From Streptomyces zinciresistens K42 (GTDB lineage: Bacteria; Actinomycetota; Actinomycetes; Streptomycetales; Streptomycetaceae): 62,464 bases of DNA. The notes under the pieces are model-generated. The model had not been told where the DNA came from. It worked only from the letters and a program-made list of their open reading frames with translations, and ran no database searches. Position numbers and translations under genes: made by a program. This document shows, in pieces, positions 46,831 through 55,504 of the stretch. The stretch lies in NCBI RefSeq assembly GCF_000225525.1, contig NZ_AGBF01000025.1, positions 1 through 62,464 of the forward strand, read 5' to 3'. The stretch's first letter is position 1. Every line of letters starts with the position of its first letter.

Positions 46831-48195
46831 ATGACGCATCCAGACACCGCACCTCACAGCACGGCAGAGGACCGGACCGTCCTCGCCAGACGCGCCGCCA
46901 TCGCCAGCCTCGTCGGCACGGCCGTCGAGTGGTACGACTACTTCATCTTCAGCACCGCGTCGGCCCTGGTCTTCGGCCAGTTGTTCTTCCCGAACGAGAA
47001 CGACCCGATCATGGGCACCCTGTCGGCGTTCGCCGTCTTCGGCGTCGGCTTCTTCGCCCGCCCCGTCGGCGGCATCGTCTTCGGGCACTTCGGTGACAAG
47101 GTGGGCCGCAAGGCGGCCCTGGTCACCACGCTCATGCTGATGGGCGGCTCCACCTTCCTCATCGGCCTGATCCCCACCACCGACCAGATCGGCATCTGGG
47201 CGCCGATCCTCCTCGTGCTGCTGCGCCTCGTCCAGGGCTTCGGGGTCGGCGGCGAGTGGGGCGGGGCCGCCCTGGTCGCGGTGGAGTACGCGCCGCAGCA
47301 CAAACGCGGCGCCTACGGCAGCTTCCCGCAGATCGGCAACGCGGTGGGGCTCGTGATGTCGACAGGCATCTTCGCGCTGGTCTCCGCGCTCCCCGACAAG
47401 CAGTTCCTCAGCTGGGGCTGGCGGCTGCCGTTCCTGCTCAGCGCCCTGCTGATCGTCGTGGGCCTGTTCATCCGGGTCAAGCTCACCGAGACGCCGACCT
47501 TCCAGGCCGCGCAGGAGCGGCTGGAGCGGAACACCACCGAGCAGGTCAAGGAGCGGATGCCGATCGCGGAACTGTTCAAGCGGTTCAAACGGCCCCTGCT
47601 GCTCGCCATGGGCATGCGCCTGGGCGAGGCGGTGTTCGGCTACATCCTCCTCACCATCGGCCTGACCTTCGCCGCGAACTACACCGACATCCCGCGCACC
47701 CACGTCCTGGTGGCGAGCAGTGTCGCCGCCGCGGCCGCCATATACACCTACTACTTCTTCGGCAAGCTCTCCGACCGGATCGGCCGGCGCGCGGTCTTCA
47801 TCCTGGGATCGGTCGTCGGAATCGTCGTCACGTTCCCCTTCTTCTGGATCCTCGACGCCAACGCCCTGGTGCTGACCTATGTCATCTACACGGTGGCGTA
47901 CGCGATCGGCGTGGGCGCGCTCTACGGCGTCGAACCGGCCTTCTTCGCCGAGCTGTTCAGCACCAAGGTGCGCTACACCGGCCTGTCGCTGTCCGCGCAG
48001 ATCCCGAGCGTGCTGATCGGCCTGTGGCCGCTCGCCTCGACCGCGCTGCTGGCCGCGACCGACGGCGACCCCTGGCCCATCGCGCTCATCACCATCGGCT
48101 GCCTGCTGATCGGCCTGGTCTGCGCGTGGCTGGCCCCCGAGACCAACAAGACCGACATGACCCGCGTCGGCACCGAACCGGAGGAGGCACGATGA
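46831..48195 (+). CDS. MHS-family metabolite:proton symporter (MFS)
   Basis: A 454-residue, 12-helix major facilitator of the metabolite:H+ symporter family (ShiA, ProP, KgtP, CitA relatives). The family signatures are plain: GTAVEWYDYFIFS in helix 1, FARPVGGIVFGHFGDKVGRK in loop 2-3, GFGVGGEWGGAALVAVEYA in helix 4-5. Known substrates are small carboxylates, osmolytes and shikimate. In this operon it most likely imports the carboxylic acid that the CoA-transferase activates. Its stop overlaps the next start (ATGA). Confidence 0.92.
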   Translation: MTHPDTAPHSTAEDRTVLARRAAIASLVGTAVEWYDYFIFSTASALVFGQLFFPNENDPIMGTLSAFAVFGVGFFARPVGGIVFGHFGDKVGRKAALVTTLMLMGGSTFLIGLIPTTDQIGIWAPILLVLLRLVQGFGVGGEWGGAALVAVEYAPQHKRGAYGSFPQIGNAVGLVMSTGIFALVSALPDKQFLSWGWRLPFLLSALLIVVGLFIRVKLTETPTFQAAQERLERNTTEQVKERMPIAELFKRFKRPLLLAMGMRLGEAVFGYILLTIGLTFAANYTDIPRTHVLVASSVAAAAAIYTYYFFGKLSDRIGRRAVFILGSVVGIVVTFPFFWILDANALVLTYVIYTVAYAIGVGALYGVEPAFFAELFSTKVRYTGLSLSAQIPSVLIGLWPLASTALLAATDGDPWPIALITIGCLLIGLVCAWLAPETNKTDMTRVGTEPEEAR

Positions 48196-49202
48196 CCGAC
48201 TCGTCCACCCGTTCCCGGCGGGACCTCACCGACCCGCTGCGCGCCCTGCACACCGACGACCTCGAAGCGGGCCTGAAGGAGCCGGAGTTCGGGAACCTGG
48301 AGATCCCCGAGGATCTGGGCACCGTCCAGGTCGTGCTCGACGACCACAAGATCAAGCGGTACGCCTTCACCCACGACGACCACCACCCCTGGGCGCTCGC
48401 CGGGAGCCCCTTCTTCGACGGGGCCCGGGTCGGGCAGGCGGCACTCCTCGGCAACGACCTGGTCCAGTTGTTCACCCTCGTGTACGCGGGCAGCAGGGTC
48501 GTCGGCTACCACACCGAGGAGCAGATGTGGTTCGACAGCCCGGCGGCGCTGGACGAGGTCGTCACCCTGCACGGCACCTACACCGAGGCGTACGAGCGCC
48601 GCGGCGAGGGCTATGTCGTCATGGAGGCCACGGCCACCGGCGCCGACGGACGCAGCGTGGTGCGCCACCGCGGCGTGGAGATCCTCAAGACGAACCCGGG
48701 CGCCATCGGCGGGCGCGGCTCGGCCGCTCCGGAGCGCCGGGTGAGCGGTGAGGTCCCGGCCGGGGCGCGGTTCACGGACGCGCTCGGCCCGGACGTGCGC
48801 GCCGGCGACGCGCTCGAACCGCTGGGCAAGACGGTCACCGCCGAACAGGCCGCCGTGTTCAGCCGTATCGGCGAATACGTCCGCAACATCCACAACGACA
48901 TCGACCTGGCCCGCGCGGGCGGTCTGCGGGTGCCGATCGTCCAGGGCCAGCAGCAGTTCGGCGTCCTGGCGCAGCTGCTCACGCTGCGCTGCGGCCCGGC
49001 CTTCCTGACCTCCGGGTGGCTGCGGGTGAAGTTCCTCGCCCCGCTGGACGTGTTCGAGCCGTTCACCTCGAACGGGATCGTCACCGCGGTCACCCCGGTC
49101 GACGGCGGCCTCCGCGTCGACCTGGAGGTGTGGATCCGCCGCGACCGCGACCGGCGGCTGATGACGGCCGGCTGGGCCGCGGTCACCCTGCCGGCCTCCT
49201 GA
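48192..49202 (+). CDS. MaoC-like double hot-dog protein 2
   Basis: A 336-residue paralogue of the first hot-dog protein with about 25 extra N-terminal residues. GAGGAGG precedes the ATG that overlaps the transporter stop. Shared blocks include TEAYERRGEGYVVMEATATG in the first domain and, in the second, YVRNIHNDIDLARAGGLRVP and IVQGQQQFG. As in protein 1 the hydratase Asp is missing (Tyr at that place) and HG is replaced by a Gln-rich loop (251-255 QGQQQ). The two are probably subunits of one heteromeric enzyme, as with HadAB/HadBC, each supplying part of the site (inference). Confidence 0.82.
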   Translation: MTDSSTRSRRDLTDPLRALHTDDLEAGLKEPEFGNLEIPEDLGTVQVVLDDHKIKRYAFTHDDHHPWALAGSPFFDGARVGQAALLGNDLVQLFTLVYAGSRVVGYHTEEQMWFDSPAALDEVVTLHGTYTEAYERRGEGYVVMEATATGADGRSVVRHRGVEILKTNPGAIGGRGSAAPERRVSGEVPAGARFTDALGPDVRAGDALEPLGKTVTAEQAAVFSRIGEYVRNIHNDIDLARAGGLRVPIVQGQQQFGVLAQLLTLRCGPAFLTSGWLRVKFLAPLDVFEPFTSNGIVTAVTPVDGGLRVDLEVWIRRDRDRRLMTAGWAAVTLPAS

Positions 49203-49252
49203 CCCCTCGCACCACCACCTCACCGACAGACACAGAAAGCGGATTTTCGCTC

Positions 49253-50944
49253 ATGAGCACTCCCAAGACCGGTGGCCGGCTCGTCGTCGACATGCTGACG
49301 TCCCTGGGCGTCGAGTACGTCTTCGGCGTCGTCGGCGGTCAGACCCTCGCCATCACCGACGCCCTCATCGACACCCCCGGCATCGAGCTGGTGCACACCC
49401 GGCACGAGAACGCCGCCGCGGTGATGATGGACGCCTACGGACGGCTCACCGGCCGGCCCGCCGCCTGCATCTCCACCACCGGCCCCGGCGCCACCAACCT
49501 GCTCACCGGCGTCGGCGGCGCCTACCGCGACTCCAGTCCCGGCTTCGTCATCACCTGCAACAACAACGGCGAGAACATCCACAAGGACGACGCGCAGAAC
49601 GCCGACCACGTCGAGCTGGTCAAGCCGCTGGTGAAGTGGTCCCGGCTGGTCGCGCACGGCTCCTCGGTGAAGCAGGCGATGGAGGAGGCGTACGTCAACT
49701 GCCTCACCGGCAATCCCGGCCCGGTCCACCTCGACTTCGCCCGCGACACCATAGAGGGCCTGATCGAGAACCCGCCGCAGGTGCCCGCCGTGCACCCCAG
49801 CCGCGCCTGGGTGACCGAGCGGCCGTCCGCGAACCCCGTCGCGCTTACCCGGGTCGCCGAGCGGGTGCTGCGCGCCGAACGGCCGGTGATCTGGCTGGGC
49901 AACGGGGGCAATCGGGCCCGCGCCGCCGAGGACGTGCTGGCGCTCGCCGACGCCCTCGGCATCCCGGTCGTCACCACCTTCAACGGCATCGGCTCGGTGC
50001 CGACCACGCACCCGCTGGTGTTCGGCGCCGTCACCCGCATGGGCACCGCGCTGGCCGGCGACGTCCTCGCCGACGCCGACCTGGTGCTCGCGCTCGGCAA
50101 CAGCCTCAACGCCGTCTCCACCACCCGCTGGCGGCGCGCGCTGCCCGAGATCGTGCAGGTCGACGTCGAACCCGCGATGATCGGGCGCTACTACTCCGAG
50201 ATCACCCAGGGCGTGGTGAGCGACCTCGGTTCCTTCGCCCGCGCCCTGGTCACGGCGACCGCCGGACACGCGGAGGCGGCGCGGGCCGGGCGCGCGCAGT
50301 GGATCGCGGCGCTGGACAAGGCCCGCACCGCGTGGTGGCAGGGCACGGACGTGGCCGACCCCGGCGCCGAGGGACCGCTCTCCCCCGCCGACGTCGTCCG
50401 TTCGCTGCGCGAGGTGGCGCCCGAGGACACCCTGCTGATCCCCGACGCCGGCAACCCGGGCGTCTGGTCGTTCCTGTGGGAGATCCAGCGGCCGAACAGC
50501 TACATCAAGCCCGTCGGCTTCGGCAACATGGGCTTCGCGCTGCCCTCCGCGATCGCCGCCTCCCTGATCGACCCGGAGCGCCCGGTGCTCGCGCTGATCG
50601 GGGACGGTTCCCTCGGCATGAGCCTGGGCGAGCTGGAGACGCTGGCCCGGGTCGGCGGCAACGTGTGCGTCGTCGTCCTCAACGACTCCAGCTACGGCAA
50701 CATCCGCCAGGAGCAGGAGCTGCACTTCGAGGGGCGCACCACCGGCGTCGACTTCGGCCCCGTGGACTTCGGCATGGCGGCCCGCGCCATGGGGGTGCCG
50801 GGCGAGGTCGTCACCGGGCTGTCCGCGCTGCGCGAACGCGTCGCCGACGCCTTCGCGGCCGGCGGCCCGGTCGTCCTGGACGTGCCGATCGACCGTGAGG
50901 TCAACGCCTGGACGTTCCCGGCGTTCACCGGCGGCGCGAAGTAG
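49253..50944 (+). CDS. ThDP-dependent enzyme, acetolactate synthase-like
   Basis: A 563-residue three-domain thiamine diphosphate enzyme. Glu52, which activates the cofactor, is in HTRHENAAAVMMDAYGRLTG. The ThDP/Mg motif is IGDGSLGMSLGELETLAR ... VVLNDSSYGNIRQEQ (about residues 448-480). No regulatory subunit is nearby and an FAD-type ALS insert is not obvious. It lacks the EGANTLDIG segment of oxalyl-CoA decarboxylase/2-hydroxyacyl-CoA lyase, so it is not a plain Oxc despite the CoA-transferase beside it. It probably decarboxylates or cleaves a 2-keto or 2-hydroxy (acyl-CoA) intermediate; the reaction is unknown. The start ATG has only a weak AGCGGA ribosome site. Confidence 0.85.
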   Translation: MSTPKTGGRLVVDMLTSLGVEYVFGVVGGQTLAITDALIDTPGIELVHTRHENAAAVMMDAYGRLTGRPAACISTTGPGATNLLTGVGGAYRDSSPGFVITCNNNGENIHKDDAQNADHVELVKPLVKWSRLVAHGSSVKQAMEEAYVNCLTGNPGPVHLDFARDTIEGLIENPPQVPAVHPSRAWVTERPSANPVALTRVAERVLRAERPVIWLGNGGNRARAAEDVLALADALGIPVVTTFNGIGSVPTTHPLVFGAVTRMGTALAGDVLADADLVLALGNSLNAVSTTRWRRALPEIVQVDVEPAMIGRYYSEITQGVVSDLGSFARALVTATAGHAEAARAGRAQWIAALDKARTAWWQGTDVADPGAEGPLSPADVVRSLREVAPEDTLLIPDAGNPGVWSFLWEIQRPNSYIKPVGFGNMGFALPSAIAASLIDPERPVLALIGDGSLGMSLGELETLARVGGNVCVVVLNDSSYGNIRQEQELHFEGRTTGVDFGPVDFGMAARAMGVPGEVVTGLSALRERVADAFAAGGPVVLDVPIDREVNAWTFPAFTGGAK

Positions 50945-50992
50945 CAGACCGGGCAGCAGACCGGAAACCATCAGCAGGAGGCGACGACGACG

Positions 50993-52189
50993 ATGCCGAA
51001 CACGACCAACGCACCCCTGGACGGCGTGAAGGTGCTCGACCTGTCCCGGTTCATCGCGGGGCCGCTGTGCGCGCAGATCCTGGGCGACTTCGGCGCCGAG
51101 GTGGTGAAGGTGGAACGGCCCGGCGGCGAGGACTCCCGCCACCACGGGCCGTACCACCGGGACGAGAGCATCTACATGTTCCTGTACCACCGGAACAAGT
51201 ACGACGCCTCCCTGGACACCCGGCACCCGGAGGCGCTCGGCATCCTGGAGCGGCTGATCGAGTGGGCCGACGTGGTGGTGGAGAACTACCGGCCCGGCAC
51301 CATCGAGAAGATGGGCATCGGCTACGCGCGCATGAAGGAGCTGAACCCGGACATCATCCTGGTGTCCGTCTCCGGCTTCGGGCAGACCGGCCCCGACTCC
51401 CGGCGGGCGCTCTTCGACGCGATCTCGCAGGCGTCGTCGGGGCTGATGGACATGACCGGCGAGCCCGGCGGCAAGCCCACGCTCAGCGGTACCTACATCG
51501 CGGACTACACCACGGGCTACCAGAGCGCGATCGGGGCGCTGACGGCGATCCTGCACCGGGAGCGCACCGGCGAGGGGCAGCTCGTGGACGTCGCGTCCTT
51601 CGACACGATGTTCTCCGCGCTCGGCATCCGGCTGATGTCCCAGCTGATGCTCGGCCAGGACATGCCCCGCAGCGGCTCCCGGGACCTGCTGACCGCTCCG
51701 GTCAACGTCTACGAGTCCGCCGACGGCCCGGTCTACATCCAGGCCGGCACGGCCTCGCTGTTCCCGAAGCTGTGCGCGGTCATGGACCGGCCCGACCTGG
51801 CGGGCGACCCGCGCTTCGGCACGGTCGAGGGGCGGATGACGCACCAGGACTTCCTGGAGGGCGAGATCGGCGCCTGGGCGGCGGGGCGCACCACCCGGGA
51901 GATCGGGGAGGTGCTCGACGCGGCGGGCGTGCCCTACGCCAAGGTCGCCTCCGTGGCGGAGGTCGCCGAGTCACCGCAGATCGCCGCCCGCGACATGATC
52001 GTCGAGGCGGAGCATCCCGAACTCGGTACGATCCGGATGCCGGGCAACCCCGTCAAGATGGAGAAGACCCCGCCCACCGTCCGCAAGGCCCCGCCGAGGG
52101 CCGGCGAGGACAACGCGTACGTGTACCAGGAGATCCTGGGCATGTCCGCGCAGGACCTGGACCGGCTGCGGAAGTCAGGAGCGATCTGA
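50993..52189 (+). CDS. class III (CaiB/BaiF) CoA-transferase
   Basis: A 398-residue family III CoA-transferase, which moves CoA between carboxylic acids through an aspartyl-CoA anhydride. Asp171 in SGTYIADYTTG aligns with the catalytic Asp169 of formyl-CoA transferase; LDLSRFIAGPLCAQILGDFG, VVVENYRPGTIEKMGIGY and VSVSGFGQTGP are family blocks. GCAGGAGG lies before the ATG. It should activate the imported acid, using succinyl-CoA or acetyl-CoA as donor (inference). The GntR gene begins four bases after the stop. Confidence 0.92.
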   Translation: MPNTTNAPLDGVKVLDLSRFIAGPLCAQILGDFGAEVVKVERPGGEDSRHHGPYHRDESIYMFLYHRNKYDASLDTRHPEALGILERLIEWADVVVENYRPGTIEKMGIGYARMKELNPDIILVSVSGFGQTGPDSRRALFDAISQASSGLMDMTGEPGGKPTLSGTYIADYTTGYQSAIGALTAILHRERTGEGQLVDVASFDTMFSALGIRLMSQLMLGQDMPRSGSRDLLTAPVNVYESADGPVYIQAGTASLFPKLCAVMDRPDLAGDPRFGTVEGRMTHQDFLEGEIGAWAAGRTTREIGEVLDAAGVPYAKVASVAEVAESPQIAARDMIVEAEHPELGTIRMPGNPVKMEKTPPTVRKAPPRAGEDNAYVYQEILGMSAQDLDRLRKSGAI

Positions 52190-52192
52190 ATC

Positions 52193-52906
52193 ATGTCGCG
52201 TGCACCCAGGTATCAGGTGATCTACGACGACCTCGTGTCCCAGATCCGCTCCGGCAGCCTGGCGCCGGGCACCCGGCTGCCCGGCGAGACCGATCTGGCC
52301 CGCCAGTACGGCGTGAGCAGGATGACGGTGCGCCAGGCGCTGGATCTGCTCGACGCGGAGCGGTGCGTGGTACGGCGGCAGGGCAGCGGCACCTTCGTCA
52401 ACGACCACACCGAACGGGGACGGCGGCTCAACCGGCTGCGCTCCTTCGCCGACGAGGTGGAGGGCGACGGCGGCCAGTCGTCGCGGGTGATCCGCTGTGA
52501 GACCGCGCCGGCGCCCGCCGAGGTGGCCGAGGCGCTCGGCGTCGGCGCGGGCGACACGGTCAACCGGCTCACCCGGGTCCGTCTCATCGGCGGTACCCCC
52601 GCCGCGCTGCAGGATGCCTGGGTGCCCTACTCGGTGGCGCCGTCCCTGTCCCGGGAGCCGCTTCTCGACGGCTCCCTCTACCGCACGCTGACGGAACGCT
52701 TCGGGGTGGAACTGCGCCACGCCGACCAGTCGATGGCGGCCGCCCTGCTCACCGACGAACAGGCGGAGCTGCTGGCCACGGCGCCGGGCGGGGCCGCTCT
52801 TGAGGTGCGCCGCACCACCTACGGGTCACGGGGTGAGACCGTCGAGTTCACCACGAGCTGGACGCTGCCCGCCTTCCCGTTCCTGCTGCGGATCGACGCC
52901 GAATGA
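52193..52906 (+). CDS. GntR/HutC-family transcriptional regulator
   Basis: A 237-residue regulator with a GntR winged helix (residues 8-72; LPGETDLARQYGVSRMTVRQ) and a UTRA ligand domain (about 90-230). UTRA domains bind sugars, sugar phosphates or small acids, so the effector may be an intermediate of the operon's own pathway. The ATG at 52193 follows the CoA-transferase stop by 3 bases, and its stop overlaps the kinase start (ATGA). Autoregulation from the promoter near 45.75 kb is likely since it is transcribed with its targets. Confidence 0.92.
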   Translation: MSRAPRYQVIYDDLVSQIRSGSLAPGTRLPGETDLARQYGVSRMTVRQALDLLDAERCVVRRQGSGTFVNDHTERGRRLNRLRSFADEVEGDGGQSSRVIRCETAPAPAEVAEALGVGAGDTVNRLTRVRLIGGTPAALQDAWVPYSVAPSLSREPLLDGSLYRTLTERFGVELRHADQSMAAALLTDEQAELLATAPGGAALEVRRTTYGSRGETVEFTTSWTLPAFPFLLRIDAE

Positions 52907-54348
52907 GCGGGCACGTCGTCGCGGTGGACGTCGGCACCTCCGCCGTCCGTGCCGCGCTCGTGGACGCCGGCGGCCGGATCGTCGCCCAGCGGCGCATCGG
53001 CCGCGGCGGCGGGCTGGGAGGTGACACCTTCGACGCGGCGGCGCTGGAGAAGGACGTGCGGGCAGCGCTCGCGGGCGTGTCCGGCGGCCCCGAGCCCTCG
53101 GCGCTGGCGATCGCCGCGCACATCGGAACCGTCGCCGTCGGCCCCGGTCTCGACCCCGTCGGCCCCGGCGGCGGCTGGGCCGACACGACGGGGGTGGACC
53201 GGCTGGCCGCTCTCGGCGACACCGCGGTACGGCGGCTGCTGCGCACGGCGGGCCGGCCGGCCCTGACCGGCGGCGCACTGGCACGTCTTCTGGACCTGGC
53301 GGCACGGTCGGCGCCCGGAGTGCGCGCCGTGCTGTCCCCGAAGGACTTCCTGCTCGCCCGGCTCACCGGCCGGCTCACCTCGGACACCGTCAGCGCCGCC
53401 TACACCCTCGCCTCCGACGTGCGCCGCCGCGCCTGGAACCTCGACGTGCTCGCCGCGGCGGGGCTCGACCCGGCGCTGCTGCCGCCGCAGGCCGAACCCG
53501 CGTCCGTGATCGGGACGCTCACCGCGGAGGCGGCGGCCGCGACGGGACTGCCCGCCGGGCTCGCGGTCGCCGCGGGCGGCCCGGACGGTTCCGTGGGCAT
53601 GGGACTGCTGCTCGGCGCGGACGAGGACCTGATCGCCGATGTGGCGGGCACCACCGACGTCGTCGGCCGGCTGCTGCCGGTCGACGGGACCCTGCCGGAC
53701 GGCGCGGTGCTCAACCCGGCCGTGCTGCCCGGCCGGTTCGTCGCCGGCGGGGCGACGGGCCTCACCGGCGGGGCCGTCGCCCGGTGGCGCGCCCTGGTCG
53801 GCGCCGTCGACGACGACCGGCTGGCCGCGCTGCCCCCCGGCGCGCACGGCCTGACCGTGCTGCCGGCCATGACCGGCGCACGCTTCCCCGACTGGCGGCC
53901 CGCCGCCCGGGGCGCGGTCCTCGGCCAACGCCCCGAACACGACGCCGCGTGCCTGCTGCGCGCGGCCCAGGAGGCGGCGTCCTTCACGGTCCGCGAGGGT
54001 CTGGACCGGCTGGACCCCACGGGCACCCTGCCGGTCGCCTTCGCCGGCGGCTCCTCCCGCAGCGCCCACGTGGCCCGGCTCCGCGCCGACGTCTTCGACC
54101 GCCCGCTCCTGGTCTCGCCCCAGCCGGACATCACCCTGCTCGGCGCCGCGGCCCTGGCCTTCCTCGCCTCCGGCGCCGACGACGACCTGACCACCCTGCG
54201 CACCCGCCTCGTCGGTCGCCTCCACCGGATCGACCCCGACCCCGTCCGCGCGGCCCGGTACGCACGCCTCCACACCCGGTGGCGGGAACTGCGGGACACC
54301 GTTGACGCGACCGCGACCGCGACCTCAGCCGGACCTGGCCCGGGGTGA
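52903..54348 (+). CDS. FGGY-family carbohydrate kinase
   Basis: A 481-residue sugar kinase of the xylulokinase/gluconokinase family, which phosphorylates polyols, ketoses or sugar acids with ATP. Phosphate motif 1 is VDVGTSAVRAALVD (residues 8-21); the catalytic Asp is in GGPDGSVGMG; the adenosine block is AGGSSRSAHVARLRADVFDR. The substrate loop (WADTTGVDRL) differs from xylulokinases, so the substrate is open. A kinase in an operon with CoA-transferase and hot-dog hydratases is odd; it suggests a hydroxylated, sugar-acid-like substrate or product. Ends the operon. The C-terminal 15 residues are a Thr/Ala/Pro tail. Confidence 0.88.
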   Translation: MSGHVVAVDVGTSAVRAALVDAGGRIVAQRRIGRGGGLGGDTFDAAALEKDVRAALAGVSGGPEPSALAIAAHIGTVAVGPGLDPVGPGGGWADTTGVDRLAALGDTAVRRLLRTAGRPALTGGALARLLDLAARSAPGVRAVLSPKDFLLARLTGRLTSDTVSAAYTLASDVRRRAWNLDVLAAAGLDPALLPPQAEPASVIGTLTAEAAAATGLPAGLAVAAGGPDGSVGMGLLLGADEDLIADVAGTTDVVGRLLPVDGTLPDGAVLNPAVLPGRFVAGGATGLTGGAVARWRALVGAVDDDRLAALPPGAHGLTVLPAMTGARFPDWRPAARGAVLGQRPEHDAACLLRAAQEAASFTVREGLDRLDPTGTLPVAFAGGSSRSAHVARLRADVFDRPLLVSPQPDITLLGAAALAFLASGADDDLTTLRTRLVGRLHRIDPDPVRAARYARLHTRWRELRDTVDATATATSAGPGPG

Positions 54349-54548
54349 GAGGCGGGCGGGGGCCGGATCGAGGGTGAGGGCGCACCAACTCGGGGTACCA
54401 ACTCGCCACCGTCCAAACTGCGTTCGGCCTTTAGCGGCCCGGCACTCCGACGTTGCCGTCGTCCGGCCCTCGGCCGTGGCACCGGCCCTGCGACGCACCC
54501 CCGGGCATCGAAAACCGGCCATGTGCTGACCGGGATTGGCCGCCCGCC

Positions 54549-54566
54549 AAATCAATCACTTGATTT
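54549..54566. promoter_or_regulatory. operator before the TetR-P450 operon
   Basis: AAATCAA-TCAC-TTGATTT is a perfect 7-bp inverted repeat in an AT-rich pocket, 63 bases before the TetR start. It is a typical TetR operator and probably serves autorepression of the whole operon. The upstream part of the gap (54349-54548) shows nothing else. Confidence 0.65.
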
Positions 54567-54629
54567 AATCCGCCGGTTGCGGTGTGCTGAGGCGAGACGG
54601 TTCTCCCACTCCCCACGGCTGGAGCGACC

Positions 54630-55307
54630 ATGACCGCCGCCGCCCCCGGATCGCGCCCCGGTACACGCTCGGCCGCCACCCGTGCGGCGATCCTCGCGGC
54701 CGCCGAACGGCTCTACGCCGAACACGGCCTGGCCGCCGTCTCCAACCGGCAGATCAGCGAGGCCGCGGGGCAGGGCAACGTCACCGCCGTCAACTACCAC
54801 TTCGGTACGCGGCTGGACCTCGTGCGCGCCGTGATGGCCCGCCACGGTGAACCGGTCGATCTGCTGCGCGGCCGCTACGCCGCCCGGGTCGAGGACCCCT
54901 CCGATCTGCGGGCGTGGGTGCGCTGCCTGGTCGGACCGGCGACCGAGTACCTGGCCGGGCTGGGGGTTCCCTCCTGGCAGGCCAGATGCGCCGTCCAGGT
55001 GCTCACCGACCCGACGGCGCGCAACCTCGTGGCGGAGGACTCCCTGGCCCGTCCCGCCCTGGCCACCGTGATGCGCGGTCTGGAGCAGGGCCTGGCGTGG
55101 CTTCCGCCCGGGGTCCGCCGAAGACGCGGCGCCATGGCACGCAATCTCCTCACCCACACCTGTGCCGAGCGGGAACGGGCCCTGGCCACGGACACGGCCC
55201 TGCCCTACGAGTCCTGGTCGGACACTGCCGACGAGTTGGAGGACGCCCTCTACGGGCTCCTCACGGCTCCGGTCACCCACCACCCCCACACCAGGGAAGC
55301 GCCATGA
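54630..55307 (+). CDS. TetR-family transcriptional regulator
   Basis: A 225-residue repressor and the first gene of the P450 operon. The helix-turn-helix is NRQISEAAGQGNVTAVNYHF, followed by GTRLDLVRAVMARHG (residues about 30-75); the NVTAVNYHFG form occurs in TetR proteins beside P450 genes. The C-terminal domain is all-alpha and unassigned. Its stop overlaps the ferredoxin start (ATGA), so repressor and electron-transfer proteins are translated together, an autoregulated inducible unit. Confidence 0.88.
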   Translation: MTAAAPGSRPGTRSAATRAAILAAAERLYAEHGLAAVSNRQISEAAGQGNVTAVNYHFGTRLDLVRAVMARHGEPVDLLRGRYAARVEDPSDLRAWVRCLVGPATEYLAGLGVPSWQARCAVQVLTDPTARNLVAEDSLARPALATVMRGLEQGLAWLPPGVRRRRGAMARNLLTHTCAERERALATDTALPYESWSDTADELEDALYGLLTAPVTHHPHTREAP

Positions 55308-55504
55308 AGATCATCGTTGACGAAGAGAAATGCTGCGGCGCCGGCCAGTGCGTGCTGATCGCCCCCGACGTCTTCGACCAGCGCGACGACGACGGCATCG
55401 TCGTCCTGCTGGACGCTCGGCCACCGGTCGTCCGGCACGACGCGGTCCGCGAGTGCGCGGCCGTCTGCCCGGGGGCCGCCATCTCGCTGGACGAGGACGC
55501 GTGA
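55304..55504 (+). CDS. [3Fe-4S] ferredoxin of P450 type
   Basis: A 66-residue ferredoxin carrying electrons to the adjacent P450. Its cysteine pattern is Cys10-x2-Ala-x2-Cys16 (KCCGAGQCV) and, near residue 52, CAAVCPGAA; the alanine in place of a fourth ligand marks the [3Fe-4S] class used by Streptomyces P450s. An extra Cys11 next to the first ligand is unusual and could allow a fourth ligand. The start overlaps the TetR stop, and the stop overlaps the reductase start (GTGA). Confidence 0.93.
   Translation: MKIIVDEEKCCGAGQCVLIAPDVFDQRDDDGIVVLLDARPPVVRHDAVRECAAVCPGAAISLDEDA

Noticed and set aside
50993..52189. Calling the CoA-transferase/ThDP pair formyl-CoA:oxalate transferase and oxalyl-CoA decarboxylase
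   Set aside because: The CoA-transferase fits, but the ThDP enzyme lacks the EGANTLDIG region of Oxc, and the operon contains enzymes unrelated to oxalate.
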